From NCBI RefSeq assembly GCF_014839805.1, contig NC_051141.1, forward strand, positions 15,322,777-15,386,776: a stretch of 64,000 bases of DNA, given 5' to 3'. The position numbers were made by a program, and so were the translations under genes. How positions within the stretch are numbered: position 1 is the stretch's first letter; each line of letters opens with the position of its first letter. The notes beneath the pieces were generated by a model. It saw nothing but the letters and a program-made list of their open reading frames with translations, was not told where the DNA came from and ran no database searches. Origin of the DNA: Manduca sexta. Taxonomy: Eukaryota > Arthropoda > Insecta > Lepidoptera > Sphingidae. Of this stretch, positions 9,901 through 20,608 are shown piece after piece.

Positions 9901-12900
9901 AGTATAGATTGATACCCCAGTGTTGATGAAATATAGATGCCGTGTTATAATATTCTTTTGTATTCCTCTTAAGGTAAGAGTAATACAAAAGAAATTATTA
10001 CCATAGTTATTAGTTTTTAATACCACATCAAACACTTGAAAGTCATTTCTTTTTATGATAAACGGAAAAAACAAATTTAAATCTAATTACTTACTTCTCA
10101 GATATAAATAACGAAAAAGAATAAGAAGTAAGTAGTTAATTAAAAAATAATTATTAATAAGGACATAAAACTATTATAATAACTAGTTGACCCGACTGAC
10201 GTTGTCCCGTCTTAACTATGAATTTGCAATTTCAAACAATTTACAGTTATATAAAATTCATATTTTCGTTAAGTTTTCTTAAATTTTCAAATTTTCCGCG
10301 CATTTTTTTTATTTTTTTCTGTCGTAAGAACCTTCTCTTGACAATAACAAACACAACAAAAAAAAAAGGTGAAATCAGTCCAGCCGTTCACGCGTGATGG
10401 CGTGACCAAGGGAAATAGGGATTCATTTTTATATATATAGAAGATATGTTATATTTGCAATACATCATAAAATCAGAAAATACTGTTATATTTTAAATTA
10501 ATATCCTCATACCAATAAAGCATATGGGACTACGACTACTGTACTCTACCGTAAGCGTCTATTCTCTTTGCCAGGGATTTCTTTTTTATTTTCATGTAAG
10601 TGAATTACGAATTTCATGTACGTAAGGAAAATGCTGGTTTTTCATTTACAGATTAAATTCAAGACGGTTTAATCAATAATCATTAAATTATTTTTGATAA
10701 TATTAACCGTCTTCAATATAAAGTTCGATTTCAAAAACTGGGTCAGATGTTTCAATAATTAAATATAGTTAACGAAATGTTTCATTTTTGTATAAATATG
10801 GGGCTACTTGGAAAACGAAATAATTAATTATACATTCGGATAACACTTATATCATTTCTTTGCGTATTTTTCAACTATGAATTAAAAATTGATAATTATC
10901 ACATTAAAAAAACAGTAAGTAATTTCTAGAGCCCATAAGAAGCATTTTTCGAGTACCTACACCTAATGCCTACCGTTGTGTTCTAGTTTTGTGTACGAGA
11001 CGTAACATCCCCGCAATAACCCGCAGTAATTTGTAATTCTATTGATTATTATGTATTAATTTGAGTTGCTACTGATCAAAGGCAGTCATCGCTACAGACG
11101 GGAGGATTGCTTACTGCAATTCACTATGTTAAAAACGTTTCTCCGCATTAAAAAAATACATTCTTTAATAAACATTTACCCGAACCCCGCATATAACGTC
11201 AGCAATTTTGGGCTTAGATTTAATTACCTTTTTTCGGGGTACCTATACAGTTTATCTTTTATAATTTAGATTTTATTAAAACGCGACGCGTCAGCCCTAG
11301 CTAGCAATACACGTACAGCCCGTTAGGTAGCTTTTTCCTAAAAACTCATATAAATGGCTGCCAGACCTCAAGACACTGTGAGCTCATTCTGCGTAGATCG
11401 GACCGTCAACATAAAAATTTTAAAAAGTTTTAAACTCATATAAATACTGCATTTTTCCGAATATTACGAAATTTTATGACTATAACATATGTTCATGAAC
11501 ATCGCCAACGGCCTGTAAAATGTACTTTACCCCTGAATATATTAGGGTTTAGTTATTAATCACTTGAAGATTTTAGCAACTTTTTAATACCTTCCCTTTT
11601 AGTGATACGTAGTTTTAGAGATTTAATTATATGAAAAACAAATAATTGATCGGGTACCGGTTCTCGGTTAAATAATCGCGTATTTAAAATAGCTACTAAA
11701 TCTTACCTCCACCCCCTTTTTCGAGCTTCTCATGATTAATAGTTGATACCTTAGAAGCAAAGAATACATTCTGATCTATTGCTGTGTGAATATACAAAGC
11801 AGGCCACAACGAACTTATATAGCTGGCTAAATGACCACCTAAATAAAATAAATAGGAGCAGCTACCGATCAATGAAAAACGTTTTTCCGTTTAAAGATCC
11901 CACTGTATTTTTACGAGATAAATGAGATAATATTCAAAGACACATATAATTTAGAATTTGTTTCCAATTCACTGCTTATAATGAAATACGTACATGTAAT
12001 TCGTACTTAAGTGCACCGATTGAGTGCCTCTTCCGAGAAAAAACATTGCATTAATTAATTGGAAAAGTTAATACTCTACGAAGGTTTCTCAATAGAAACC
12101 TTGGTAGAGCATTACCTTTTCTATATCAATAGATTCAATAAAATATTAATAACAAACAGGAATAGTAACAATGCATTCATGTGATATTTATGCCGAATTT
12201 ATAGAATTTGTAATTATTGATTTTAGAAATTACACTGCCTCCGTGGTGTTGTACTGCATGCGCGGCACAACAGCGCTCTGAGGTCCTGGGTTCAAATCTC
12301 GGGTCGGGCAAAGTGATATTTGTATTTTTTTTTGCTCAGTATCAGCCTATATTCTGAAATTTGTGTCCGGTATATAGGGGGTACGTTTGCCCCCTATCAC
12401 ATCATGGGACGAAACACCCTTGGCAATAAGTGGGTGCCCTGGTTACCTGTTTACCTCTGCATACCCCTTCGGAGATAAATGCGTGATGTTTTGTGTATGT
12501 GTGTGTGATACCCGTGTTGTTAATATCATAATATAGTTTGTACCTCCTACCTTCTTTAATGAATATCAGATAGATTTACATCTTAATTACCAATGTAAAA
12601 TATTTGATATTGATATTTGTAGATATTATAATGTACGTACATAGGTGATATATCGCTTCTGATGCATCTAGGTTGTATGTGTGCATCCGCGCTTCCGTCC
12701 GGCGCGGCAGTGTCCGGCTCAGTTTCTGACAACTGCTTGTTCCGTCGACATCGCCGTCATTGATATCGAATTGTATAACGGTCGGAATTTTAAATTTCAA
12801 TAAGTATCGTAAAATAACAGTTCAGTTCCTTGGTTCTTTCTAGTTAGTTTTCGTGCGGTCAGTGTGTTGTTTTAAAGTTCCAAAGTTCTGGAAGTTGGTA

Positions 12901-15900
12901 AGATTATGAACAGATTATTCAGTATTTAAAGTAAATATTTTATGTGTTAATAATACTAGATAGTAAGTCTCTACAAAGCCGTTTTGACATTACGTTACTA
13001 AATGAAACGGGCTTCGTGTTTTGTCGAAAAAAAAACACATTGAGCAGCTCCAACAGCAGATTTTAACAAATGTTTTAATTTCGGACAATATAAATATTAA
13101 TAAAAATTTATCTTAATTTTACACGTCCTAATGCCACCACAACTACTGTAAACAGAGTTCGTGGGGGCGAGATTATCACATTTTCAGTTATAAATATACT
13201 CACGCACACCCCATATTCGCAGTAAATTACGAAGAGTTAAAAAATCATAAAACAAAAGCCAAAGCTTTTTTACAACAATGTTAGTGGAGGGAAAGAGACA
13301 ATTGAAATGCTAATTAACTTAAATGTCATTTTTTTTGGGAAAAAAATAATTTGGTTATCAAAAGATAGAAAAACAGTGTTGATTTTAAATATGTATGAAA
13401 CTTAGTGTCGAAAATGTGTCACTTAACCGTCGATGGTTTTATTTATTAACGTATTGTCAAAGACGCCCTGTGAGAACCCGTCTTCAGGTAATTCATTAAC
13501 CAGAGTAGATATTAAATAAAATTGCTTTTGTTTTCTTTTTTCCATTCCATATCACACAAGCTTACGCAAGCCTGACTGCTTGATTGTATAATCTTTTATA
13601 AGAGATGCTTATATTCTACTAGAGGACTATTGCGAATGTTACTCGAAATATTTTTGATAAGTTATACGTATCCGCTATAATTGTGGCATATTTTGTATTT
13701 ATATAGGCTTTATATTTTAACTTTTATTAGTTTTATCAATATCGTGATAGAGTTGACATGCCCGGGATTGTAATAAAGTTCTTGCGGGACACCACCACAA
13801 TTTTTTTTCTTGGGTAAAATTATTTTGAAGCTACCGTACTGGGGCATGAGTGCGATAACGTTGGTTTTAATTAGTCGTAATTACATTTATTCAGCGAGTA
13901 TTCCGGAGACTAGATTCTTCACACTTGTCTATGCGAAAACTGGCAATGGACCCGAAATTGTTTTGACGCTACGGATGTTCGAGAGCTGGTGGTAATCAAG
14001 GGTAAGGAGTATAAAAGTGTATACTATGATGTTGAGTAGCAGGTATACATACCTATTCTAAGGTATACTTTACAGTCGTTCTTACCCAGCCGGACCACGA
14101 AAGGACTTTTCTTTTGTACTAAGTTAACATAGATTTTTAATTTTTTATTACATTTTGGAAATTGTCCACCTTATTTTCAAATACAATGAAAACAGCTTAA
14201 TAGGATACGTTTAATACACATAGTTAGTCCCTGCAACTTGAGACATATTTTCATAAATTATACCTACTATCCAGTTCGAATATCGTAAGATACAATCACA
14301 CAGCACTTAGATAAGCTACGATGCAATATTTATGTGCGATGACGTCACTAGCAATGGCGGCCGGCATCGACGTTTTAGGCCCCGAGGGTGACAGATTAAA
14401 AATCCTAAAATTTAATGACAATAATAAAATATTTACAATACATTTAAAACTAAAAAATGTATGTTATAAATATTTTTGCCAACTGTTCTTTCTCCTGGAG
14501 CAATTTTATATTTTTTGGTTACAACATTCGAACACCTTACTGTGGGTCAAAAAGTAAAGTGAGTTAGGGGTTGCAATAACGAAAAACTCACGTCTCTTCA
14601 AGAACCTAAGATCGCTCCCTGTAAATCCCTGTAAATAATCCCTGCCTGCTCCCTATAATCAACTAACAATCTCGAGATTGGATGACTGGCCTTTGTTCAT
14701 CAACTAGTTAGCATTAGATGAACACTTTTGTTAAGTACTTAATATATTTATAAATAATTACACTAGGATGTAACGCAATTTACAAATACATGATATACAT
14801 TATAATAACTCTAACAACTTTATAAACGTATAATTCGACACTTACACAAAATTAATACATAGTTCGTTAAATTTTTCCCTTTTCCGCATTATACGTTTTC
14901 TCGTAACGCATTTTGGCGGGGTCTTTTTAAAATCGTCTTAAACGTGTTATACTGTTCATTAAATATCTATAATATAAAATCAACTTTATTTTGTGCGAGG
15001 AAAAGCGCAGTATCGCTACCACTGCTAAGGGTGAATAGTTGTTTTGCGGTCCCTTTCTGTACAAGGCTAAGATGATGTCGAACTCTAAAGGATGCTTTTG
15101 GCGTCTAGCACAGCTGTAGACCGACCATTCCCATTATCGTCCTTTTCGGAGTAGCTTAATCGGAACAGTCGAGCGAGCAGCTCCCATTGTTTTCTCCCTG
15201 ACTTCCTTTAACTCGACTGATTTAATCAACTTTTAAATAAGAAATAATTTCATACATATCTTATAATCATGAGACATACTATGTATTTTATTTGTAAGTT
15301 TGTTTGTTCATCTCACTAAATGTATTGAAATAATTTCAATGTGCTCTTCAAAGCTTTAAAGCAAATAATTAATTAGTGCCTTAGTTTAATACAGATAGAT
15401 AGAATTGGAAACAGCTCGATCACTACATAAATATTAAAATTTGTATTCCATAGATAATATTAAAACTGCATATGGTGCGGCGGTTATCTTTTGTTTAGAG
15501 TTAAGTATATATCCTAATTCTGCGCTTATTTCATTTCTCAGTAACTTGTATTTTTGTTGGTGTCATGACTATAACCTTAGGGAAGTTGAAACAGATGATG
15601 CAAAGATCGGGCTTACGCTATAGAAGCTCTATTTTCTCTCCCCATTGGAAATTAAATAATATAATATGTTCAGAAATCGAGACGTGGACTTGCTTAAATA
15701 GTTTAATATAACTTATTATATTATATTTGTTCAGAATGCAGTCTAGTGACACCTTCGCCTCAACTCAACGTCGTCCTTGCACCCACCATCGTACTAGAAC
15801 CTCGATTATACCCAAAACTTGTTGCAGGGTCGGCAATTAACTACAACTATTTATGTTATTTTAATTTTGCAAACACGGTTAATTGGCTGTTATTTTTACC

Positions 15901-16953
15901 AGATGTTTCTTTTCCAGAGCATAGACGAGTTACCATCTAGCGACATAGCCCAGTGGGCGGATGGTTTGTTCCTCGTATATTCCATAACAGACAGAGAGTC
16001 GTTCAACTATGTCCGCAGAGCCAAACAGATCCTCCAGCCCGAGATACCGCTAACACTGGTTGGCAATAAGGCTGATATGGTACACTTGCGGCAGGTATGC
16101 CATAGACAAAATAACAACGGGATATGTTGTACTAATCGTTTAACAAACTATTAAGGTATAATTAAAAACAATAATTCCACACAAAACGTTGTCAGAAAGT
16201 ATGACACATGCATGAAATTATTATTAACAACAATAGGAATATAATATTGAATGATTCGCTTTTCTTTATTCGGCTGTCCCCTGTCATGCTTGTTATCCGG
16301 GGATAGATGGCAATGCTACTACGAACCGAAATGTATTGTAATGTGATATATCCAGATTTTCCATTTTAAATTGAACGCATGTGCCAAACGTATGTTCGGT
16401 CACGTGTAAAAGAATTTTCGTTTTTGTATAAAAATCGTTTGGACGACGACACGTATTATTTACAGGATTTATTTACTACGTGTACATATCACATCTTTAT
16501 CACAATGCATTCTTCGATGACGGAAACCAGATGTCTATAAATCATAACTATTATATCAGGAGGTTGCTCGCTCGGTTTCTAGTCTAGCAAGATACGACGA
16601 AGACATTTATTTTTGGAACTGGTTCAAACATTACCCCAATGAAGCTACTGCGTCGTGGTGGAAGTGTACCTTAATTCAGGTCCATGTTAGTCCTGGTATT
16701 TACAAGTTTTGTTTTACAGGTGAGTCCGGAAGAGGGTGAGATCTTAGCTAAAGATTTCGAATGTGGTTTTGCGGAGGTGGCTGCCGCGGAACAGGTGCAT
16801 CCGGTTGGGGATGTCTTTCACGACTTGTGTCGTGAAGTACTGGCTTTGAGGCGGCGGGCGAAACATAGTCTCCTCGATAGAATGTTGGGCTCGAAATCGG
16901 CTTATAGGGTCTACTCTAGGGGGAAAAGTGATAGCGCTTTACCCAAAGAATAA
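6872..16953 (+). CDS. Atypical Ras-like small GTPase (RERG/RasL11/RasL12 group), 3' part
   Basis: This is a partial spliced gene with exons at 6872-6928, 7897-7970, 15918-16094 and 16720-16953. All joints keep frame and use AG/GT sites. The visible protein starts just after the P-loop Ser (first whole motif LTVRFLTKRY) and ends at a TAA after about 180 residues. Later motifs are the beta-strand plus WADGLFLVYSITD, the guanine-specificity motif NKAD (exon 15918-16094) and a final helix HDLCREV. The usual switch I Thr and the DxxG of switch II are absent: the sequence reads YDHQQES and ILDTCPK. The C-terminus lacks a CaaX prenylation box, ending DSALPKE, as in RERG/RasL families. The role is inferred from family only: a non-classical Ras-branch protein with unusual nucleotide handling. 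The 5' exon with the P-loop was not found. The 7.9-kb second visible intron contains SINEs and a MITE. Confidence 0.85.
7897..7970 (+). CDS. Ras-like GTPase exon: switch II strand
   Basis: The acceptor is tttacAG at 7895-7896 and the donor is GTATGT at 7971. The 74 nt encode ESKYKHEAMLDGEPVLFEIL and then DTCPK. The last four residues replace the family's DTAG/DxxG nucleotide-binding motif. Confidence 0.88.
8828..9027 (+). repeat. SINE family A, 5'-truncated
   Basis: It starts within the AAGGAAAACATCGTG block of family A and runs to the CAGGGCTGATATTATTATA tail. The tRNA-like head is missing. It lies in the large intron of the Ras-like gene. Confidence 0.8.
9243..9726 (+). repeat. SINE family C, split by a MITE
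   Basis: Two halves, 9243-9408 and 9587-9726, align to the uninterrupted copies at 20302 and 51801. The first half ends ...TCTCTCAG and the second resumes AGGATGGCGAGCGC. Together they rebuild the family order GGTAGGTCTCTCATATGTGA to the ...ATAAAAAAA tail. The interruption is the MITE at 9409-9586. Confidence 0.85.
9409..9586. mobile_element. Foldback MITE inserted inside a SINE
   Basis: This ~178-bp element has GGCCCTAATTCT at one end and GAATAAGGCCCC at the other, giving short terminal inverted repeats. The inner sequence is also loosely palindromic (GTAAACGCGTAACGCGGCC against the TTGTTACGCACTG side). A nearly identical copy lies at 61063-61241. The two-base AG at the SINE break may be the target duplication. 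The superfamily was not assigned. Confidence 0.78.
9945..10003. other. Hairpin-forming inverted repeat
   Basis: TTCTTTTGTATTCCTCTTA pairs with TAAGAGTAATACAAAAGAA across a short loop with one mismatch. Flanking AT bases extend the stem. A second stem (ACTTACTTCT against AGAAGTAAGT) lies at about 10083-10139. It could be MITE debris or a small-RNA precursor. There is no conservation evidence. Confidence 0.55.
10183..10442 (+). repeat. Dispersed lepidopteran-type repeat
   Basis: It opens AACTAGTTGACCCGACTGAC and closes with GTCCAGCCGTTCACGCGTGA and TTCATTTTTATATATATAG. I recognise this pattern as a common degenerate repeat in moth genomes. There is no coding content, and its class (LINE tail or Helitron-like) is uncertain. 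Confidence 0.5.
12236..12513 (+). repeat. tRNA-derived SINE (family B), near full length
   Basis: The head CTGCCTCCGTGGTGTTGTAC precedes a box B-like GGGTTCAAATCTC. This is followed by GGTCGGGCAAAGTGATATTT, the CTCAGTATCAGCC and TATCACATCATGGGAC blocks, and TGCATACCCCTTCGGAGATA. It ends in TGTATGTGTGTGTG. The tRNA-like part is a retrotransposon promoter, not a tRNA gene. Confidence 0.8.
12665..12897 (+). promoter_or_regulatory. Candidate promoter with 5' non-coding exon
   Basis: This is a GC-richer patch (CATCCGCGCTTCCGTCCGGC) in AT-rich surroundings. About 150 bp on comes GCGGTCAGTGTGTTG, which contains the arthropod initiator TCAGT, and then a donor-like TTG/GTAAGA at 12898. The stretch from about 12858 to 12897 could be an untranslated first exon. 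It lies in an intron of the Ras-like gene, so it could serve an internal promoter of that gene or a downstream gene such as tll. No TATA box was picked out. Confidence 0.3.
15918..16094 (+). CDS. Ras-like GTPase exon: G4 NKAD motif
   Basis: The acceptor is ttttccAG at 15916-15917 and the donor is GTATGC at 16095. The 177 nt are 59 whole codons, from SIDELPSSDIAQ through WADGLFLVYSITDRESF to LVGNKADMVHLRQ. The NKAD motif and the SITDRESF helix are clear Ras-superfamily signatures. The open frame continues upstream into the intron, but the protein fit places the exon start at 15918. Confidence 0.93.
16560..16679 (+). other. Possible alternative (cassette) exon of the Ras-like gene
   Basis: The 120 nt have no stop in the frame continuing from LRQ. 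They are preceded by tatatcAG and followed by a weak donor GTCCAT. If included, they would add 40 residues (EVARSVSSLARYDED... to TLIQ) and rejoin the last exon in frame. The family alignment does not need them. No known domain is recognised, so chance is possible. Confidence 0.25.
16720..16953 (+). CDS. Ras-like GTPase last exon
   Basis: The acceptor is gttttacAG at 16718-16719. It encodes 77 residues, VSPEEGEILAKDF through FAEVAAAEQ (the G5 position) to HDLCREVLALRRRAK, and ends DSALPKE before TAA at 16951-16953. Joined to the previous exon it gives LRQ-VSPEEG, the spacing expected in RERG-like proteins. An AATAAA at 16949-16954 overlaps the stop codon. A more usual polyadenylation signal lies near 17680. 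Confidence 0.92.
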   Translation: MSPEEGEILAKDFECGFAEVAAAEQVHPVGDVFHDLCREVLALRRRAKHSLLDRMLGSKSAYRVYSRGKSDSALPKE

Positions 16954-19069
16954 ATAACGAGATAGTCACACACTTTATTTAATTAATGTTCCCAGCAGCG
17001 GATCTAGCGAGGTTGGTGTAACTCCGAGGAGACTGGGGGAAAATATTCCTTAATAACTTTTACTTAATAATCCATAGTAAAAATTCCAAAAATGGAGTCA
17101 TTTAACTTAAGCACTTCAAGATGATAGATCAAACTAGATCCGCTCCTGGTTATACGTCTAGATTTTTTGAATTCTCAGTGTTAGGCACCTAGTCGTGATT
17201 GTAATGGGTAGGCAATTGACCCTAGTCAACGGTGTGACAGTATACTGTCATATTATAATATGAATGTTTTTTTGTTAGTAAAGAAAGACTTTACATTAAT
17301 GTAGTTGTACGCTTAGTATATTCGCTTGTATGATTGAAAAGAAGTTGCATAAATTATTTTTGACATTTTTTGACGATACTCCATCGTTTAATATCAATAG
17401 TATTTACTAGCCTCAGTCAAGTTATCGTCCTACTCACAAATGAATAGAATGTCTACGCCCTAGACTGTAAAAAGGACATAAATATTAGTCGCGTAAACCC
17501 TATGTTTCTTCCTATAGAGTACAGAGTGGTTCATTTCCGCATGTTGCTCAGTCCGTTCAGTTTCTACGTCGTCAAAAATTACAGAAATAATGTTGATGTT
17601 TTTTTTACTCTGATGCATTTGATTGTTAGAGATGTACGATTTATTGGTTAATTATATAATTTTCATAATTATTTAACGAATAAAATGTTTATTTAAACCT
17701 TTTTTTTTATTTGTGTTGTATATTTTGTGCTTATAATATCGCCAATGTGCGGTCAGTGTTTTATAATATTCCATTGTAAGTCAACAATAGAAAAATCCAA
17801 AATGCAAAAGAAAAAGACAAACAATGATATAATAATGGACTGCGATTAAAAATGACTAGCAGCCATAGAGGCAACCCCAGAATCACTGTCACAATGGGCG
17901 ATATGCGCAAAGTGGCCCCAAATTAAAATAATGTGTTACCCTACTCAGCGGGGCCCCTACACAACAACCAATCAGAAGACGCTATTTAGTTTACATCACG
18001 CAATTGACAGTTAAATGACATCGATTTAAAGATGGCACCCTATAACGTTTGTGGTTAAAATTTATGGCGCACTGCTTTTATTATTAGCAATATAGGTTAT
18101 GTGCCCACTTGAATTCGAAAATAAAATGTAGCTGCGCGTCATTTTGTTTTTAAAATGAAGTAATGACGAATGTCGAAATAATGGGTCCCGCTTAATTAAA
18201 AATTATGAAGTAATTTTTATAATTTTTGGTTTTTGATTTTATTGCTTTAGAATTCTTGAGCACGTATATTATGCACACTAGAGAGACATATTTAAATATT
18301 TTTCTCTTAATGTAAGCAACCCTACTCCATAATTGTGCAAGTGAAAGCTGATAAGGACCATTGTATATTATTTTATTCGTCATCATTTATTAAGCAGTTC
18401 TTACAAGTATGATATTATTACTAATTTATGAAGAGACTTCTTATTATGATAAAATTAAATTTAGTTCAATTAATAAAAAATCAATTAATAATTTATTTCA
18501 ATTAAATTAAAAACAATGTTATATGTATTGTTTAGTTGTTATTTCAGATTCTTTCAGCTGTCAAGTGCAGAATTAATAAATTTAATTTATCCAATAATAT
18601 TCTATATACGTAGATAGTTGTGTATCTTTCTTAAACTCGTATCGACAAAAGGCGTTTTTCTGTTCTAAAAATTAAAATCCTAAATTGTGAAAACTAAAAA
18701 AAAATATAAAATTACGTTCTATATATTTATTACTTAATAATTGCAATATTATCCAAATTCACAAATTTATTGTTTAATGTTTAAATCAAAAATCTTTATA
18801 ATTATATTTTTCGTGATACGAAGTTAAGAAAGTAACTTATTGATATTAAATTTAAAATATATTAAATATAAACGTAGGTCCATTTTGAATATATTCAATT
18901 TTATTACTTACTGCACTTTTATCTTAATGCACTTATTAGGAAAATATATCCATATATTATGCACAAACATTTTAAAATTGTAATCGAAATTAAAATAAAA
19001 TAATTAACTACCTATAGAGGTGTTTATTATTTTATAATAGTGCTTAATTTCTTTATGAAAGCTTACCCA

Positions 19070-19366
19070 CAAAACGTTCTGTCGGAGTTGTTTTCGCCTT
19101 TGCTTCACGGCACACAGGGTACTAAATGGGCTTATCAAAAAGCTAGCATTCGGGGTGGGCAGCCCTCAGCGCTAATACGCCCCGAACTCGTCCGCTTCAC
19201 TCAGTGTGCGCGCGCGTCACTGTCATAAACCGTCTCTGACGTAAGCGCCGGTATGACGACGTACATTCGGAATTTGAATTTAGACTCAATTTTTTTTAAG
19301 ATTGTTTAAAGCAAAAGTCATAAAATCGTGTAGTGGAGTGAACTGATTTTATAAAGGATTTTTATC
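19070..19366 (+). promoter_or_regulatory. Candidate tll promoter and 5' untranslated exon
   Basis: A GC-rich island in AT-rich DNA contains CGCTTCACTCAGTGTGCGCG, which includes an initiator-like TCAGT at about 19201. It is followed by untranslated-looking sequence up to a strong donor, ATC/GTAAGT, at 19367. The tll first coding exon at 25558 starts right after an acceptor, so an upstream non-coding exon must exist. This is the best-looking candidate on the same strand, about 6 kb upstream. Confidence 0.35.
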
Positions 19367-20301
19367 GTAAGTACATATATTTATTTTTTCGCGAATATAT
19401 TAGATTGTGAAAATTTTGGCTTTTGCGAAGGGTATAAACTTGCAGCGGCTTCTTGTGAATTTGTTTTAACATCATGGTTTTTTAAATTGTGTACAATTTT
19501 AAATAACTAAATTGATATTGCTTTTTATATAAACAGATCATTTTATAGACTGCTCAATACTAAAATGATGGTATTCCGGTATAATTCCATATTTAATAAA
19601 AACAATATTTGTTGTGACTAGAAAACTGTTAAATACGAGAAATATGTATGTATATTATTAAGTAGGTAATTAAGCTTTGCTTTAAAATTATTCACATCTT
19701 TAAAAATTGTTTTAAAAAATAAAACATTTAATGCAAACAAGTAAAAAGTTGCATGAAAAATAACGACTTAGGAATATGGCTAGCTATAGTAAGCTTAATA
19801 AGAAAACTGTCAGTTTCAATATATAACAGGCGAATACATTATGGAAGGTCATAAAATGTTAGATCTACTTAAGTGTAGGGAGTTAGTTATTAGGTTTTCC
19901 AGCGGACTAGACACTACGATAACATTAATTCAAACAATATAACATAAGCAATAATGTAAGCCCAAGTTAGGAAAACTCAATACGTAATTATTTAATTATA
20001 AAGTAATTTTAAGCACAGCAACTTGAACAAACACAATATGTAACATAATTTGGAGGTTTTCAAGCATTTACTTATGGAAAAGCAAATCTAGAAGTCATGC
20101 CTGAATCTTTCAAACAAATCCCTTTTCAAAGTTATGCTTGCTGTTTTGATTCCCGACGGAAGCTGTGTGTTGAATACAATCGCTGGCGTCTTCTCGGTAA
20201 CGTCATCAAATTAAACATTTATTTTTAAACCTAGGTAGAGATAGAACTCTCAAAACCAAGGTAAGTATACCATATAAAATATTACTGATGCGATCTTAGT
20301 T

Positions 20302-20608
20302 CATACTGGTGGTAGGTCTCTAATATGTGAGAGTCCGCCTGGATAGGTAACACGGTACTGTCTATTTATGCCGCCAATCGGCAGTGTGTAGTCACTGTTG
20401 TGTTCCGGTTTGAAGGACATTGTAGCCAATGTAACTACTGGACATGAGACTTAACATGTCATGTCTCAGAATGACGAGCGCAGTGGAATACCAAACAATA
20501 CTTTGCAATTCAATGTGTTGGATGATGTTTCTACTGTTTATGGGCGGTTGTATCGCTTACCATCAGGCGAACGACAAGTTCGTCTCGTCATTCAAAGAAA
20601 TAAAAAAT
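20302..20608 (+). repeat. SINE family C, full-length copy
   Basis: It runs from TGGTGGTAGGTCTCTAATAT to TCATTCAAAGAAATAAAAAA. It is the reference for the family in this window because it is uninterrupted. The polyA-like end and dispersed copies suggest a SINE or the 3' end of a non-LTR element. I did not find clear box A/B motifs. Confidence 0.8.

Noticed and set aside
12236..12310. tRNA-like box A/B sequences, considered as tRNA genes
   Set aside because: No cloverleaf with a proper acceptor stem forms, and the sequences are heads of repeated SINEs.
14321..14557. Open frame in a GC-rich patch starting MQYLCAMTSLAMAAGIDVLG
   Set aside because: It has no recognised domain and no convincing splice partners, and most of its length is low-complexity AT-rich sequence.
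15746..15917. Open sequence in front of the NKAD exon (possible longer exon)
   Set aside because: The reading frame that fits the protein is interrupted or unlike the family before 15918, and a clear acceptor stands at 15916-15917.
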